64,000 nucleotides of DNA from Antedon mediterranea (GCF_964355755.1 NC_092678.1:2979922-3043921), one strand, 5' to 3'. Positions 48,968-59,794 are shown, numbered from the stretch's first letter. Numbers and translations: made by a program. Notes: generated by a model not told the origin, from the letters alone.

Positions 48968-50976
48968 ATGTCTTTCACGCATTTACTTAAATCTGTAAAA
49001 GTTCATGGCAGATTTTTCCACTTTCGACGGCTTACTTCCTCTCCAAGTTTGGTGACTGATCAACAGGAAGGCACAGCAGTACTAACCCCCAAACCCAAGA
49101 AGAACATCTTCTCAAAGTCTGGTGTCTTAGATGTCAGTAACATTAGCCGAGATTCACTGATAAAAGTTTTGGTGGCCAGTTTGTTGTTCAAAGGAGGTAC
49201 ATTTTGTGAATACTGTAGTTTAATTAAAAGACACTTAAAGTGAGTGAGGGTGTATTTGATTGTCTGAATTTTCAACTGAGATAGAGAATTTGTTAGCAGT
49301 TTCAGAATCCTGTACATGTTGTAAATATAAATTATAATTCGTAGAGATATAGCTTGGTGGTTAACATGCTTGCCTTTAAATCCCAAAGTCCAGGGTTCAA
49401 TCCTGACCTGACCTAGTGCACGGTTGTATCTCTCTCTCAAAAAAAAAAATGTAATCTTTTTTTTTCCCCAATAGATGGATTATTGGTGTTAAGTAAACCG
49501 GCTGGCTTGTCCGTATCAGGTAAAACAAAAGATGGGCAGTTCTCACTGATGGATGTCATGCACGATGTAGCTGATGGTATAAACAGTCCTAATGCTTGTC
49601 TAATAAGTGCACCTGAAAAGTAAGGACAGCCCGCCACAATGTAGCATTGACATGATATACAGTATTTATGCCCATATATGGACACAATGACATCATACTA
49701 CGATATTTAAGGTTATCACTATCATATTTGGGTACATCACACTTTTTTTGTCAAACTAGTTTGATAGTGTAGACAGAGCTTATATTTTTATTATTTAGAG
49801 AAACTTCAGGCATTATTCTCTTAGCTGAGGACAAAATGACAGCAAACAAACTAAACAGAGACATAGTTGATGCATCAAAAAGGTCTGGGGTTAAACGGCA
49901 ATACATGTAAGTTTTTTTAAGCAAATGAATTATGTAGAGTTTTTTTAACTCAATTACGGTAGTCTTAAAATGATTGAATTATTTAAAATAATACATTTGT
50001 ATTGTTCATTTGTCTTAGTGGTCTAACAGTTGGAATACCAGAACATAATCAAGGTAAACACGGTTTCTTGCAAATTAAAAGAAATTACAATCACCGTCCA
50101 CTATAATGATGAAAATAAGTATATATTTAATACGGTCTAATTATTTGTCTTTTTTTTGTTCAGGTTCGCAATTACTGCATGTAGGACAAGAGGACATCGA
50201 TGAAGAATTAATGGTAATATTAATTAATTGTAATCATATTATATACCTATAGAAATCTTCTTATCTGTTTTTATTATTTGTTGGTTCTAATTTAATTAAA
50301 TATTTTCCTCATATCTTGAATATTTCGCAGACAGTCATTAAATCTGATTTCAGCAAGGCAAGTTTAACGCGACAGGACACCAAAAAAACGAAAATGGAGT
50401 ACAAGGTACTAGAACACAACCGACAACTAAATTGTGCCCTCATAGAAATGTGGCCGCAAAAAGGTAAGAAGGTTTTTAATGACAAACTTTATGACGTTGA
50501 AATATGGAGAAGAAAATTAAGAGATAATTTTTAATTTGTCAATTTTTCTGCAGCATACAAGCATCAGCTACAGGTACATAGCACATCGATGCTGTGTTGT
50601 ATACTAGGTGACCATTTGTACTCCAATCGTGTGCAGTCTGTTCTTGGTGTACCTGTTCTCATTGATCCACTACAAGCCAAACCAGGACCTCAGGTACAGT
50701 ATCGATTCATTAACTGTGAAAACAGAAAGCGTTATAATAATGTGTTATTCACACTTCACGATGACTTTTTAAAATGCCATTGTCTTGCAGAAGTTGCCAA
50801 AAATGTTGAGAGAAGCAATGAATTTAACAGCCAGTAAAACAGCCAATATGCCTCTTCATCTACACTTCCATCAACTGTTCATTAAACGACCTGCTGGAGA
50901 TCTTCATATCACTGTTCCACTGCCTCGTTATTTCCAAAGAAGTTTGCAGCTACTTGGTTTAAAGATGCCAACATGA
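48968..50976 (+). CDS. RPUSD3: RPUSD3, mitochondrial pseudouridine synthase family protein
   Basis: Eight coding exons join in frame with GT-AG borders: 48968-49196, 49475-49619, 49799-49906, 50019-50053, 50164-50213, 50331-50463, 50554-50693 and 50791-50976, giving 341 codons and TGA (human RPUSD3 is about 350). The first 28 residues (MSFTHLLKSVKVHGRFFHFR and on) are basic and lack acids, fitting a mitochondrial targeting signal. The RluA fold shows as DGLLVLSKPAGLSVSGK, KETSGIILLAEDK and QLQVHSTSMLCCILGDHLYS, with the RPUSD3-like tail MPLHLHFHQLF and PRYFQRSLQLLGLKM. Where active RluA enzymes have RLDKETSG this protein has APEKETSG, so the catalytic Asp is Glu. Human RPUSD3 also lacks the Asp. 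In humans the protein belongs to the mitochondrial RNA-granule pseudouridylation module. The ATG follows an acceptor-like TTTCAG, so an upstream noncoding exon ending near 48829 is likely. Confidence 0.93.
49341..49449 (+). mobile_element. tRNA-derived SINE in RPUSD3 intron 1
   Basis: A-box TAGCTTGGTGGTTAACATGC and B-box GGGTTCAATCC are followed by an A-run at 49440-49449. The ends AGAGATA and TATCTCT pair. A closely similar copy lies on the minus strand at 52211-52310. Confidence 0.75.
49668..49783. mobile_element. TTAA-flanked MITE, copy 10 (5'-truncated)
   Basis: Only the right part of the family is present, from CCCATATATGGACACAATGA to GTGTAGACAGAGC then TTAT. It ends 15 bp before the RPUSD3 exon 3 acceptor, inside the 179-bp intron 2. 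Confidence 0.85.
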
Positions 50977-51606
50977 AGTTTAAATTTCTTCAGTTTTGCT
51001 AATTGTAGCTGAAGAGATGAGATATTCTTCTTGCTTCGGAAGTTGTAAAGACTACACTGAAGACAATTCAGACTATCAATATAAACCAATGTCATCTTAC
51101 TTCCAAAGTGTTAGAAGATACTTTTGGTGTCTACAATATTTGGCAACTGTATCTGAAGAGACAAGATGGTAATCACCATGTAACCTCCTGCAATTGGACA
51201 CCATAGGGTCGTGGGAGGTGGCCGCTTACGAGAGGTCCGGCCGATAAAGGCTACACAGAAAAAAAGACAATTCAGACTATCGATATGTCAATATATCAGT
51301 TTATCTGTCAATAAATATATAGATGAATATATCAATACATTATTCAATTACTACTTCCTCCTTAAAAATGCATTCTATCCAATAGAATCGGAGTCTTTTC
51401 TTCACTGTATATTTAAGCAAATATATGCACTTTAGATAGATCTTTCTAATCTTGCAAGCCATCGGCTTTCAGTGCAGAGTTATGTTCTCTAAATGCCAAA
51501 CCCAGCAGCAAACATAACTTAAATTGATGTTGCGGTTATAATCTGTTCGTCAAATAACAATAAATCACGCTGCTTTATTACTTATCCTGAAGTTTAATAG
51601 CCATCA
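50977..51606. other. Convergent 3' region between RPUSD3 and GEMIN2
   Basis: Only about 630 bp separate the two stop codons, so the 3' UTRs face each other and may overlap. AATAAA-like words occur at about 51310 and 51555. GACAATTCAGACTATCRATAT occurs twice (near 51062 and 51266). No coding sequence is seen. Confidence 0.6.
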
Positions 51607-54600
51607 TCATCTGTCATCCGCTAGATCTGTTTGGTCAAAATACCTAGCAACTAGCGTAATCAGAAGATTTAATGCGGGAAGTCGGTCATCATCTATAGTT
51701 TCCTGCAAAACGCCAAAATGATTCTTCTGTTAAATTCAAACTGTTTTTCGTTAAACAAATTTATTAATAGACCAGCAGCTTGTTGCAAAATGGCACAAAC
51801 CAAAAGATACAATGACATAATACTCACCAATGAGGCCCTGAGGGCAGCACACTGTCTTGCTAGCGTCCGTAGCATTGAATGAGCGTCTGGGTCCAGGGGC
51901 TTCTGTAGGCAGGCTAGTAGTGCATATAACCACTGGCCTTGTTTAGGGCCTAAGCCTAGAGTCTGAAGCCACCCAATGTGAAACTCAAGTATTTTAATGA
52001 CAGTACTCTAAAAAGAAAACACAACGTATTTTAAAATATGTGCACGGAAATTGGGCGTATGCTTCCTGAAGTTTATATGTATTGTGTTGTTGAATTTTCG
52101 TTTGTTTTATTTTATACGCATAAAAAAGCTAGTAACTCCAGGATGGATAAACTATTTTATAATTTATCATGCTTATTATAATCTCATTTGAGGCTTAGGG
52201 AGTGGAGTTTAAAAAAAGTCGTGAGTTACAACCTTGGAACTAGGTCAGAATTGAACCCCAGACCATGGGATTGGAAGGCAAGCATGTTAACCACCAAGCT
52301 ACAGCTCCACTATTTGGTATATTAGTGTGGTATTAGAATGTCACATACTCTCATATATAGTAGTATAGCATAGGTGACATTACGTGACCACTAGAGGGTT
52401 GATGGCAATCACAATAGGTGATTCCTCTAGTGCGAATCACAAATAACCATCAGGTAAATCTCTGATTAAACCTTCACCTGTTTCATAGCTGCTACTATGC
52501 TAAAAAGGGGTAGGACACCTTGCATGTCAGTGTCTGTTGTTGTACTGGACACACCACGCTTGGCCTTCAGAAGTTGTTCTGCTTTGTTTCCCAGACACAG
52601 TTTGCACCATCCAGATTCATCATTTGGTTGTGGCTGTAAACATATTATAGTGAATAATCAACAAAATAATATACTCATTTACTTTTTTAGGTTAAACTAA
52701 AATGCTATAAAATGTTAATCCTCTAACAAAAATGTATACAGTACAACCCCTATTAAGGGGACACCTTCAGGACTTAATAAAATTCCCCCTTAATAGAAGT
52801 GTCCCCTTAATAGGTGTTGGCTGTGATGGAAAAGTGTCCCCTTAATAGGTGTTGGCTGTGATGGAAAAGTGTCCCCTTAATAGGTGTTGGCTGTGATGGA
52901 AAAGTGTCCCCTTAATAGGTGTCGGCTGTGATGGAAAAGTGTCCCCTTAATAGGTGTCGGCTGTGATGGAAAAGTGTCCCCTTAATAGGTGTTAGCTGTG
53001 ATGGAAAAGTGTCCCCTTAATAGGTGTTGGCTGTGATGGAAAAGTGTCCCCTTAATAGGTGTTGGCTGTGATGGAAAAGTGTCCCCTTAATAGGTGTTGG
53101 CTGTGATGGAAAAGTGTCCCCTTAATAGGTGTTGGCTGTGATGGAAAAGTGTCCCCTTAATAGGTGTTGGCTGTGATGGAAAAGTGTTCCCTTAATAGCT
53201 GTTGGCTGTGATGGAAAAGTGTTCCCTTAATAGGTGTTGGCTGTGATGGAAAAGTGTTCCCTTAATAGGTGTTGGCTGTGATGGAAAAGTGTTCCCTTAA
53301 TAGGTGTTGGCTGTGATGGAAAAGTGTTCCCTTAATAGCTGTTGGCTGTGATGGAAAAGTGTTCCCTTAATAGGTGTTGGCTGTGATGGAAAAGTGTTCC
53401 CTTAATAGGTGTTGGCTGTGATGGAAAAGTGTTCCCTTAATAGGTGTTGGCTGTGATGGAAAAGTGTTCCCTTAATAGCTGTTGGCTGTGATGGAAAAGT
53501 GTTCCCTTAATAGGTGTTGGCTGTGATGGAAAAGTGTTCCCTTAATAGTTGTTGGCTGTGATGGAAAAGTGTTCCCTTAATAGGTGTTGGCTGTGATGGA
53601 AAAGTGTTCCCTTAATAGCTGTTGGCTGTGATGGAAAAGTGTCCCCTTAATAGCTGTTGGCTGTGATGGAAAAGTGTCCCCTTAATAGCTGTTGGCTGTG
53701 ATGGAAAAGTGTCCCCTTAATAGGTGTTGGCTGTGATGGAAAAGTGTCCCCTTAATAGGTGTTGGCTGTGATGGAAAAGTGTTCCCTTAATAGGTGTTGG
53801 CTGTGATGGAAAAGTGTCCCCTTAATAGGTGTTGGCTGTGATGGAAAAGTGTCCCCTTAATAGGTGTTGGCTGTGATGGAAAAGTGTTCCCTTAATAGGT
53901 GTTGGCTGTGATGGAAAAGTGTCCCCTTAATAGGTGTTGGCTGTGATGGAAAAGTGTCCCCTTAATAGGTGTTGGCTGTGATGGAAAAGTGTCCCCTTAA
54001 TAGGTGTTGGCTGTGATGGAAAAGTGTCCCCTTAATAGGTGTTGGCTGTGATGGAAAAGTGTCCCCTTAATAGGTGTGTCCCAAAGGAGGGGCTCTACTA
54101 TACGCATTATATACAGCTGGTTTTAAGTCCTATTTTGGCCAAACCCTATGCCTGGTGTTAAGTCAACACATTACCTCCCAACTAAAACAATGTATGCTAC
54201 ATATAACAATGGTAATATTACTAACGAGTGCTGGTTGATTCTCTGTTGTGTTTAATAATTTCTCTCGCTCTTGATTTATTTTTTGACGGAGGACAGCAAA
54301 ATTGGATGCTTCCTTTAGTTGCCACTGGACACTTGGAGAAAATCCTCTAGGTGCAGGAATAAAACCAGATAACTGCAATTATGAAATTAATAGATAATAA
54401 TTTAATATGTATCTTCTTTTCTTATAGTAATAATAATACATACATTCTTATGGTTTTATTAGTGAGTATGCATAGACGGATTGATCAGGCCTTTGCATAA
54501 AGAAAACGTTTGATTTAAATACATTCATTGTTTATATTTAAAGACCCCTTCCCTGCAATTTTGGACGTTTTTTGGAAAATAATACATATATATCACTTTA

Positions 54601-55825
54601 AAAACATTAAACCATGTCATTCCTTGTCTTAAATGTACGTTTTATGGTAAATTATGATAAAAAGTGAGAAACAATGCACTACCTAAGTAGCTCGCGGCGA
54701 TCGAACTCTCGTGGACGGTCTCAGGCCTAGCCTAGCTAGGCTTAGTTTTGTAGGCCTAGCTGGTAAACATCGGTAACGTACGAACATCGTACGCTAGCTA
54801 TATACCTAGCCTGACGTTGTATAGTTGCTGCATTAATTGTCTTTCTATTTTTGCCAGACTCCGGTGATACAAATTGGGGAAAACCCGGTATTTTCGCTGA
54901 AAAGTTAGGAGTCTTCCATTTGTTTTGGCTTCACGATCGATCGAAAAGTGGGCGAATTACAGGTGAAAAACAAAAATATCAATCCGCGCGCAATGCATTT
55001 TGGGATTTATAGCGGGCCGCTATAATTATTAGAATCGATTTATTTTTCACATTTTTAACCGTTTAAAGACGAAAAAAGTTATCGCAATAGGACCATTATA
55101 GTATTATTTTTACATTAAATATAGTTTGTGATCTTAAATTAGATCTAAAAAACGTAGGGAATGGGGCTTTAAGGTACATTATATCAAGACAATCAAACTA
55201 CAGGACACTGAGCTCGGCCAGATTAAAGGGTTTACCTCTAGTTTCAAAACGATCAGTCTCTGCCCCTTAAATGCTTGACAGATTTTCGATTCTCTAAAAT
55301 ATTGGATTCAAAGGGTACACTATAGGTACACTATCAAACTTTATGTGACAAATAAATGTGATGTGCCTAAATATGGATACAATGACGTCATATCACTACC
55401 ATATTTGGGCATATCAAACTTTTTTGCCAAACTAGTTTGATAATGTAGACAAACCTTTACTTACATTAGAAACAACATTTGTTTGTTTATTTGTTAATAA
55501 CCCAGGTTCTAAGTTGGCAACAGCAATGTCCGGACAAGCTTGAGCCTCCAGTCTGTAGATAAAAAGAGAAAAGACAATGTTTCCAATATAAAAAAAGGGA
55601 GGTACAGTGTTTTAAAGGACCTACCACCACTCTTAAAATGATTTCTTATTGAGATTACTATCCTTTTTTCAATTACCACAAATCTTAACCAAATTCCTGG
55701 TGAAAAAACCTGATAATTAAATAGTACCTTACTCTTCGTAGATATTCTTCAGCACTTGTCGGAGGTTGCGATAAATCTCCACTGTCTTTAGAAACCGGTA
55801 ACAGCTGGATCATAAGATTATCCAT
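51607..55825 (-). CDS. GEMIN2: GEMIN2, SMN-complex subunit
   Basis: Six minus-strand exons join in frame: 55728-55825, 55465-55552, 54226-54372, 52478-52633, 51828-52007 and 51607-51702, giving 254 codons and TGA (human about 280). The chain starts [20 protein letters not shown]. Motifs in family order are [79 protein letters not shown] and [25 protein letters not shown]2 binds SMN and cradles the Sm pentamer during snRNP assembly in the cytoplasm. Exon 1 is joined through donor AAG-GTACTATT, which restores RRVRLEA; an earlier GTAAGG would break the frame. The frame is open for about 50 codons upstream of the chosen ATG without another ATG. The shorter human-like N-terminal extension may be missing, or a 5' UTR exon may lie near 56.35 kb. 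Confidence 0.95.
52211..52310 (-). mobile_element. tRNA-derived SINE in GEMIN2 intron 4
   Basis: On the minus strand it reads GTAGCTTGGTGGTTAACATG (A-box) and GGGGTTCAATTCTGACC (B-box), the same family as 49341-49449 but in opposite orientation. Confidence 0.75.
52742..54108 (+). repeat. 35-bp minisatellite inside a small TIR element, GEMIN2 intron 3
   Basis: Thirty-six full units start every 35 bp from 52801 to 54026, and a partial unit starts at 54061. There is not one indel. The unit is GTCCCCTTAATAGGTGTTGG then CTGTGATGGAAAAGT. Variants are GTTCCC (mainly 53186-53640), TAGCT for TAGGT and GTCGG. The flanks TACAACCCCTATTAAGGGGA (left) and GAGGGGCTCTACTATAC (right) are imperfect inverted repeats, so the array grew inside a MITE-like element. 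A 35-bp period cannot keep a reading frame. Confidence 0.95.
54538..55172. mobile_element. 635-bp TIR element in GEMIN2 intron 2
   Basis: The left end TTAAAGACCCCTTCCCTGC and right end GTAGGGAATGGGGCTTTAA are inverted repeats with TTAA at both borders. The interior is unusually CpG-rich and contains GCGCGCAATGCATTTTGGGA at 54987-55006. The reverse complement of that segment resembles the vertebrate ZNF143/THAP11 site. No transposase is seen. Confidence 0.7.
55320..55459. mobile_element. TTAA-flanked MITE, copy 11, at the GEMIN2 exon 2 donor
   Basis: Core words ACACTATCAAACTTTATGTG, TGACGTCATATCACTACCAT and CAAACTAGTTTGATAATGTA are clear. Its right border TTTA (55456-55459) lies 4 bp from the exon 2 donor GT (55464-55463), so the element begins within the extended donor sequence. 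Confidence 0.85.
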
Positions 55826-57548
55826 AACTGATATACTACAATACAAGCCGCATACAGTCAATAGAAGATGGCAAACAAACTGGTAATAATATTAGAAATT
55901 CATAAATTAAAAAAGGTAATTAAAACACACAGTGTGCAAGAACAGTAATGAGTCGTTTTTCAAACGTTCTTAAAGTTCATACATTGAGAAATATATAAAC
56001 ACTAAACCAGATTCCCAGCCCTGCACATAATACAATTTGTATCTACTAGTAGGCCTAGCCTAGACGGTCTTCACCCTAGACTGTATATATACTACTAGCC
56101 TATAGTTTACATAATATTATTAATAATATATATTAATTAATAATAAGTATACCTAGCTAGTAGTAGATGTCCTGCTGCTACACCAGCCTAGCCTATATGT
56201 GTCCACGGTTTTAGCTAGTCTAACTTAATCAGACTTCACTAGCTTGGCCTAGCTAACTAGGAGGGTGGCCGGCGCTAGAAAGGCATTAAAAATGCCTATT
56301 CGGCCATGGATGACTGGGGCACCTAGCTAGAGAGTAGAAGAGGCTACTTACTAGCCTAGGCCTACTACACTACTACTGCTTAACTGCCTACTCTAGGCCT
56401 AATCCGTACTAAACTACTACTACTACTAGTACCATGTAACTTGCTATCCTTAACCTACTACTAGCCTAGCTAGGCGAGAATCCAAGCTAGTCAGCCTGTT
56501 AATTTAGCCGATGGATATAATAGGTACATTCAACAACATTATTACATTTAAAATAACATAAATAATCAAAGTACTTGAGCTAGGCCTAAGCCTATTTTCT
56601 TGCCGCTGATGCGCTCTCAGCCGCTTCACTAGTGGTTTGATTTTGACGACTGTCGGGCCGCCGGGAGACTAAACACGTGTTTTTGTTATTGTAAGATAGA
56701 GGGCGTGGGTAAGCATGAGGCGCTGATGGTGTAAAATAACAAGAATAATACTGAATACATATTATTTCAGATTGTGAAATCCCAGTTTTTAGCAGTTTAG
56801 CGGTAGTTCTTTTTTTTTAATAAAAGAAATTCAATCCACATGCATGACAGAAAAATCGTCGTTTGAGTGTTTAATTTGGAGATAATAAGCAATAATTAGG
56901 ATGTGTATTATAGGCCTATATTTATATGTTAAAGGCCTACCGATTCTTGGTTTTACTTTAGTCTACAAAATGTTAATGTTCTGTTCCGTGTCTGAAATTC
57001 ATTTAACAATTATTGAAAGTGAGATCGCACCAGTTGTAAAAGATTGAACGCCAATATCCGGACAATATCCGTATATTGCCTATAGGCCCGGCCTGTATTA
57101 TTTCCTGCCATGATAGAATAATTTATACCATGTTTATAACACCCAATGAAAACATAATTAATGTAGTTAATAAGTCTGAAATGTGTGTAAGGCAAATTGC
57201 TAGATACATTCGATCGGCGCACCCTTCAGGAAGCCATATAACTTGGTCCCGCGAGCAGTTCTTTAGTGGAATTTCAACTACAGATTACCTATCCTAAATC
57301 AATGACACATTTTTAACATTGTTATTATTAATTTTCCTTCTTTTATTCATATATCAATCAAGTTTCCTATCATTGACGGTGACAAGTTCATCAACACAAG
57401 ATCTGCTATAGACATTAGGAGTGGACACAGGTAATTATTACATGTAAACAAAATTAAAGATTTTAAACTAAAACATTGTTATGATTCAGTTTTGTGTCCT
57501 GCACTGTACTACTAGCCCTACATTAGATTATTATCTTTTTTTTATCAG
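55826..57548. other. GEMIN2 upstream region and spacer to the protease array
   Basis: From 56040 to 56600 the sequence is rich in CTAG and GGCCTA words. 56600-56690 is CpG-richer (GTCGGGCCGCCGGGAGACTA) and is a plausible GEMIN2 promoter zone. A short exon-like stretch at 57365-57431 is listed separately. A frame at 57076-57297 shows no recognisable family. Confidence 0.4.
57365..57431 (+). CDS. Possible short exon upstream of the first protease domain
   Basis: After an acceptor-like ATATCAATCAAG the frame reads FPIIDGDKFINTRSAIDIRS and ends CACAG before GTAATT. Its spacing resembles the start of the Ig exon at 60505. A 20-bp near-match starts at the right edge of the window (63980). It would end in phase 2 while the next exon needs phase 1, so direct joining is not supported. 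Confidence 0.3.
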
Positions 57549-58334
57549 AATGTGGAATTGTCAGATCTCCAGAAGCAATAGGCCTACTGGAGCAAGAAGA
57601 CAATTCACGGGTGGTGGCCGGAGTGGTAGCTGCTAGAGGTTCCGCTCCATGGATGGTACGCCTTTACCATATTCCTCTGGGACGTTATTTCTGCGGTGGG
57701 TCTATTGTAAACTCTAAATGGATAATCACAGCAGCACACTGTATTACTGTATTCAGGGCTACTAAGCACAACACTCGTATTTATGTGGCTGATTATGACT
57801 CTGAATTGAAAGAATCCGAAGAAAGGTTTTATAACATTGAGAAGATTGTAACACACGCAGATTTTAATGATGCCACTTACGACGCCGATATTGCAATGAT
57901 CAAACTTGACACATCGATTTCTAATTTTACTCATTACGTCAGACCTATATGCTTACCAAAAAACAATCTGACTGAAAGAATTATGAAACCAAGAAAACAT
58001 GGCCGGGTAAGTGGATGGGGAGACCTCAGGGAAAATGTCCCAAGACCACGGTTTATGAATGAGGTCTATATACCTATCGTAGGCCAGAGAAATTGCATTT
58101 CTTCAACAACGGATACTGTGACAGACAACATGTTTTGTGCTGGGTATAAACAGAAACTCAAAGATGCCTGCCAGGGAGACAGTGGTGGACCTTTTTCCAT
58201 TTTGCACGATGGCCGTTGGTTTTTGTTCGGTATCGTTAGTTGGGGTGAAGGTTGCGGACGACCGGGGAAATATGGATTTTACACCAGAATTCCAGCATTT
58301 TTCGATTGGATTAATAACTTATTGATAGAAGAAG
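57549..58334 (+). CDS. S1 family serine protease domain, catalytically complete
   Basis: A phase 1-1 exon runs from acceptor TTTTTATCAG to donor GTTAGT. It begins ECGIVRSPEAI, where the Cys is the usual link between light chain and protease domain. The activation site is NSR-VVAGV. The catalytic triad is present: TAAHC (His57), YDADIAMIKL (Asp102) and CQGDSGGPF (Ser195). Asp189 in KDACQGDSGG and VSWGEGCGRPG in the S1 pocket predict cleavage after Arg or Lys. Overall it resembles complement and clotting-type proteases such as limulus factor C and MASP. It ends at a splice donor, not a stop, so the protein continues. No signal peptide exon was found, and promoter and upstream modules are unknown. 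Confidence 0.92.
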
Positions 58335-58495
58335 GTTAGTTGTGTATTTTATAATGCAAATTATAACATGATTATTGCAAGTAAGAAGAATAAGTATGTA
58401 TAAACTAAAAATGTAAATCATTCTGGTTCGTAATTCTTCTTTCTCGTTGATGTAGTCCTAAATATTTCTTATTTAACTTTTTCATATTCATTTAG

Positions 58496-58685
58496 AAATT
58501 CCGTGTCCGCCATTAAAAAACATCAGACAATGTCGAGAGGGACTGCAACAATCGTTTGAAAAAACCTGGACAAGTATGTGACTTTCGATGTTCTGAGGGT
58601 CACGTGAGGATATCTGGTGACGTCAGACGTGTATGTCAACTTGACGGTACTTGGTCAGGAAGTGAATTACTATGCGAATTTACAG
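58496..58685 (+). CDS. Sushi (CCP) domain exon with a one-base frame problem
   Basis: The best acceptor (TTCATTTAG) gives EIPCPPLKNI and then a stop. One frame over, from 58527, reads a good Sushi module: CNNRLKKPGQVCDFRCSEGH, then RVCQLDGTWSGSELLCE. The exon is 190 nt, where 189 would give phase 1-1. The extra base is probably in the A6 run at 58515-58520. Alternatively a weaker acceptor CATCAG at 58524-58526 also restores phase 1-1 but drops the first Cys. The donor is GTTTGTGAG. Confidence 0.7.
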
Positions 58686-58803
58686 GTTTGTGAGGAAATG
58701 AATTAATTTTAATAAAACTAGTACTAGATACTTAAAAAAAATAAACGTAAGGTATTACTGAAATGTAGGCTGGTTGTTTCTGTGCATCTTCCTTCTATTC
58801 CAG

Positions 58804-58934
58804 AATACACAGCACCAGTAGTACCACCACCAAAGGAGGAACATAGAACAGTGGTAAATGCGCTGACGGTTGTTAGGAGTTGGCCAATGTGCAGTGATCT
58901 GAAATACGTAGGCTACCACACTTTCGCTACCTAA
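58804..58934 (+). CDS. Proline-rich tail exon after the Sushi domain
   Basis: Acceptor TTCTATTCCAG is followed in phase 1 by EYTAPVVPPPKEEHRTVVNA and on to TAA at 58932-58934. It may be the terminal exon of the first protease-Sushi gene. A GTAAAT inside it at 58854 could serve as a donor, but it would leave phase 0, which no downstream protease or Ig exon accepts. Confidence 0.45.
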
Positions 58935-58981
58935 ACGTTTAATAGTTCATTTTAGTGATATATATTTTTATCTTCTAATAG

Positions 58982-59794
58982 AATGTGGAATTGTTACATC
59001 ACAAGAAGCATTGCTAGAGCAAAACAATCGAGATGAAGACAGCTTTCCGTTAATGAACGAAAGAAATGCGACTAGAGGTTCCGCGCCATGGGTGGTACGC
59101 ATCTACCATACTCCTCAAAGACGATATGTCTGCAGAGGAGGATCTATTTTAAACTCGGAATGGATAGTCACATCGGCTTCTAGTCTCCAGAAAATATTAA
59201 AATATAATAAAAATAATCATACCATAAGTTATGTTGATAAAACTAATACCTTAATTTTCGTTGGTGACCACGAGTCTGACGAAAGGTTCTATAGAATTGA
59301 GAAAATTGTGAAACACACAGACTTCAGGTATAGCACCTTAAGCCCTCATATAGCTATGATCAAACTTGAAACACCAATTTCAGTCTTTACTAACTACGTC
59401 AGACCTATATGCTTACCAACAAACACCGAAACCAAACAAATTATAAAAAGGCACAAACTTGGAAGAGTAAACGGTTGGGGAAATCTTACCACCGATGGTG
59501 GCCCAACAGTACGGTTTATGAATGAAATTTATTTGCCCATCGTTCGCAAATAGAAGTGTATTTCTTCAAAAATGCGCTCAGTGACAGGTAATATGTTCTG
59601 TGTAGAATACGCACAGGAAACAGACTCATGCTATGGAGATGATGGAGGATCGTTTGCTATATTCTATGAAGAACGGTGGTAATTGTTTGGTATCGTTCGT
59701 TGGGATGAAGGTTGCGACCTACAGGGAAAATATGGAGTTTACACCAGAATTCCAGTCTTACTAGATTGGATTGATAACGTAATAGAAACAAATG
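58982..59794 (+). pseudogene. S1 protease homologue, triad lost, two in-frame stops
   Basis: One frame is conserved from ECGIVTSQEALLEQN to DWIDNVIETNG and ends at GTTAGT, like the first copy. All three catalytic positions are replaced: TSASS for TAAHC, SPHIAMIKL for DADIAMIKL, and YGDDGGSF for QGDSGGPF. The R-VVAG activation site is gone (SFPLMNERNATRG). Stops lie at 59551-59553 (before KCISS) and 59680-59682 (ERW-stop-LFGIV). There are no frameshifts, so it decayed recently or was held as a non-enzymatic homologue first. It is probably not translated as is. Confidence 0.88.

Noticed and set aside
49060-49440. 126-codon minus-strand frame
   Set aside because: It overlaps RPUSD3 exon 1 and a SINE on the other strand and has no recognisable features.
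52801-54090. CRISPR-like regular array
   Set aside because: The units are contiguous near-identical 35-mers with no unique spacers, in a eukaryotic intron.
57605-57934. 109-codon minus-strand frame
   Set aside because: Shadow of the intact protease exon on the plus strand.
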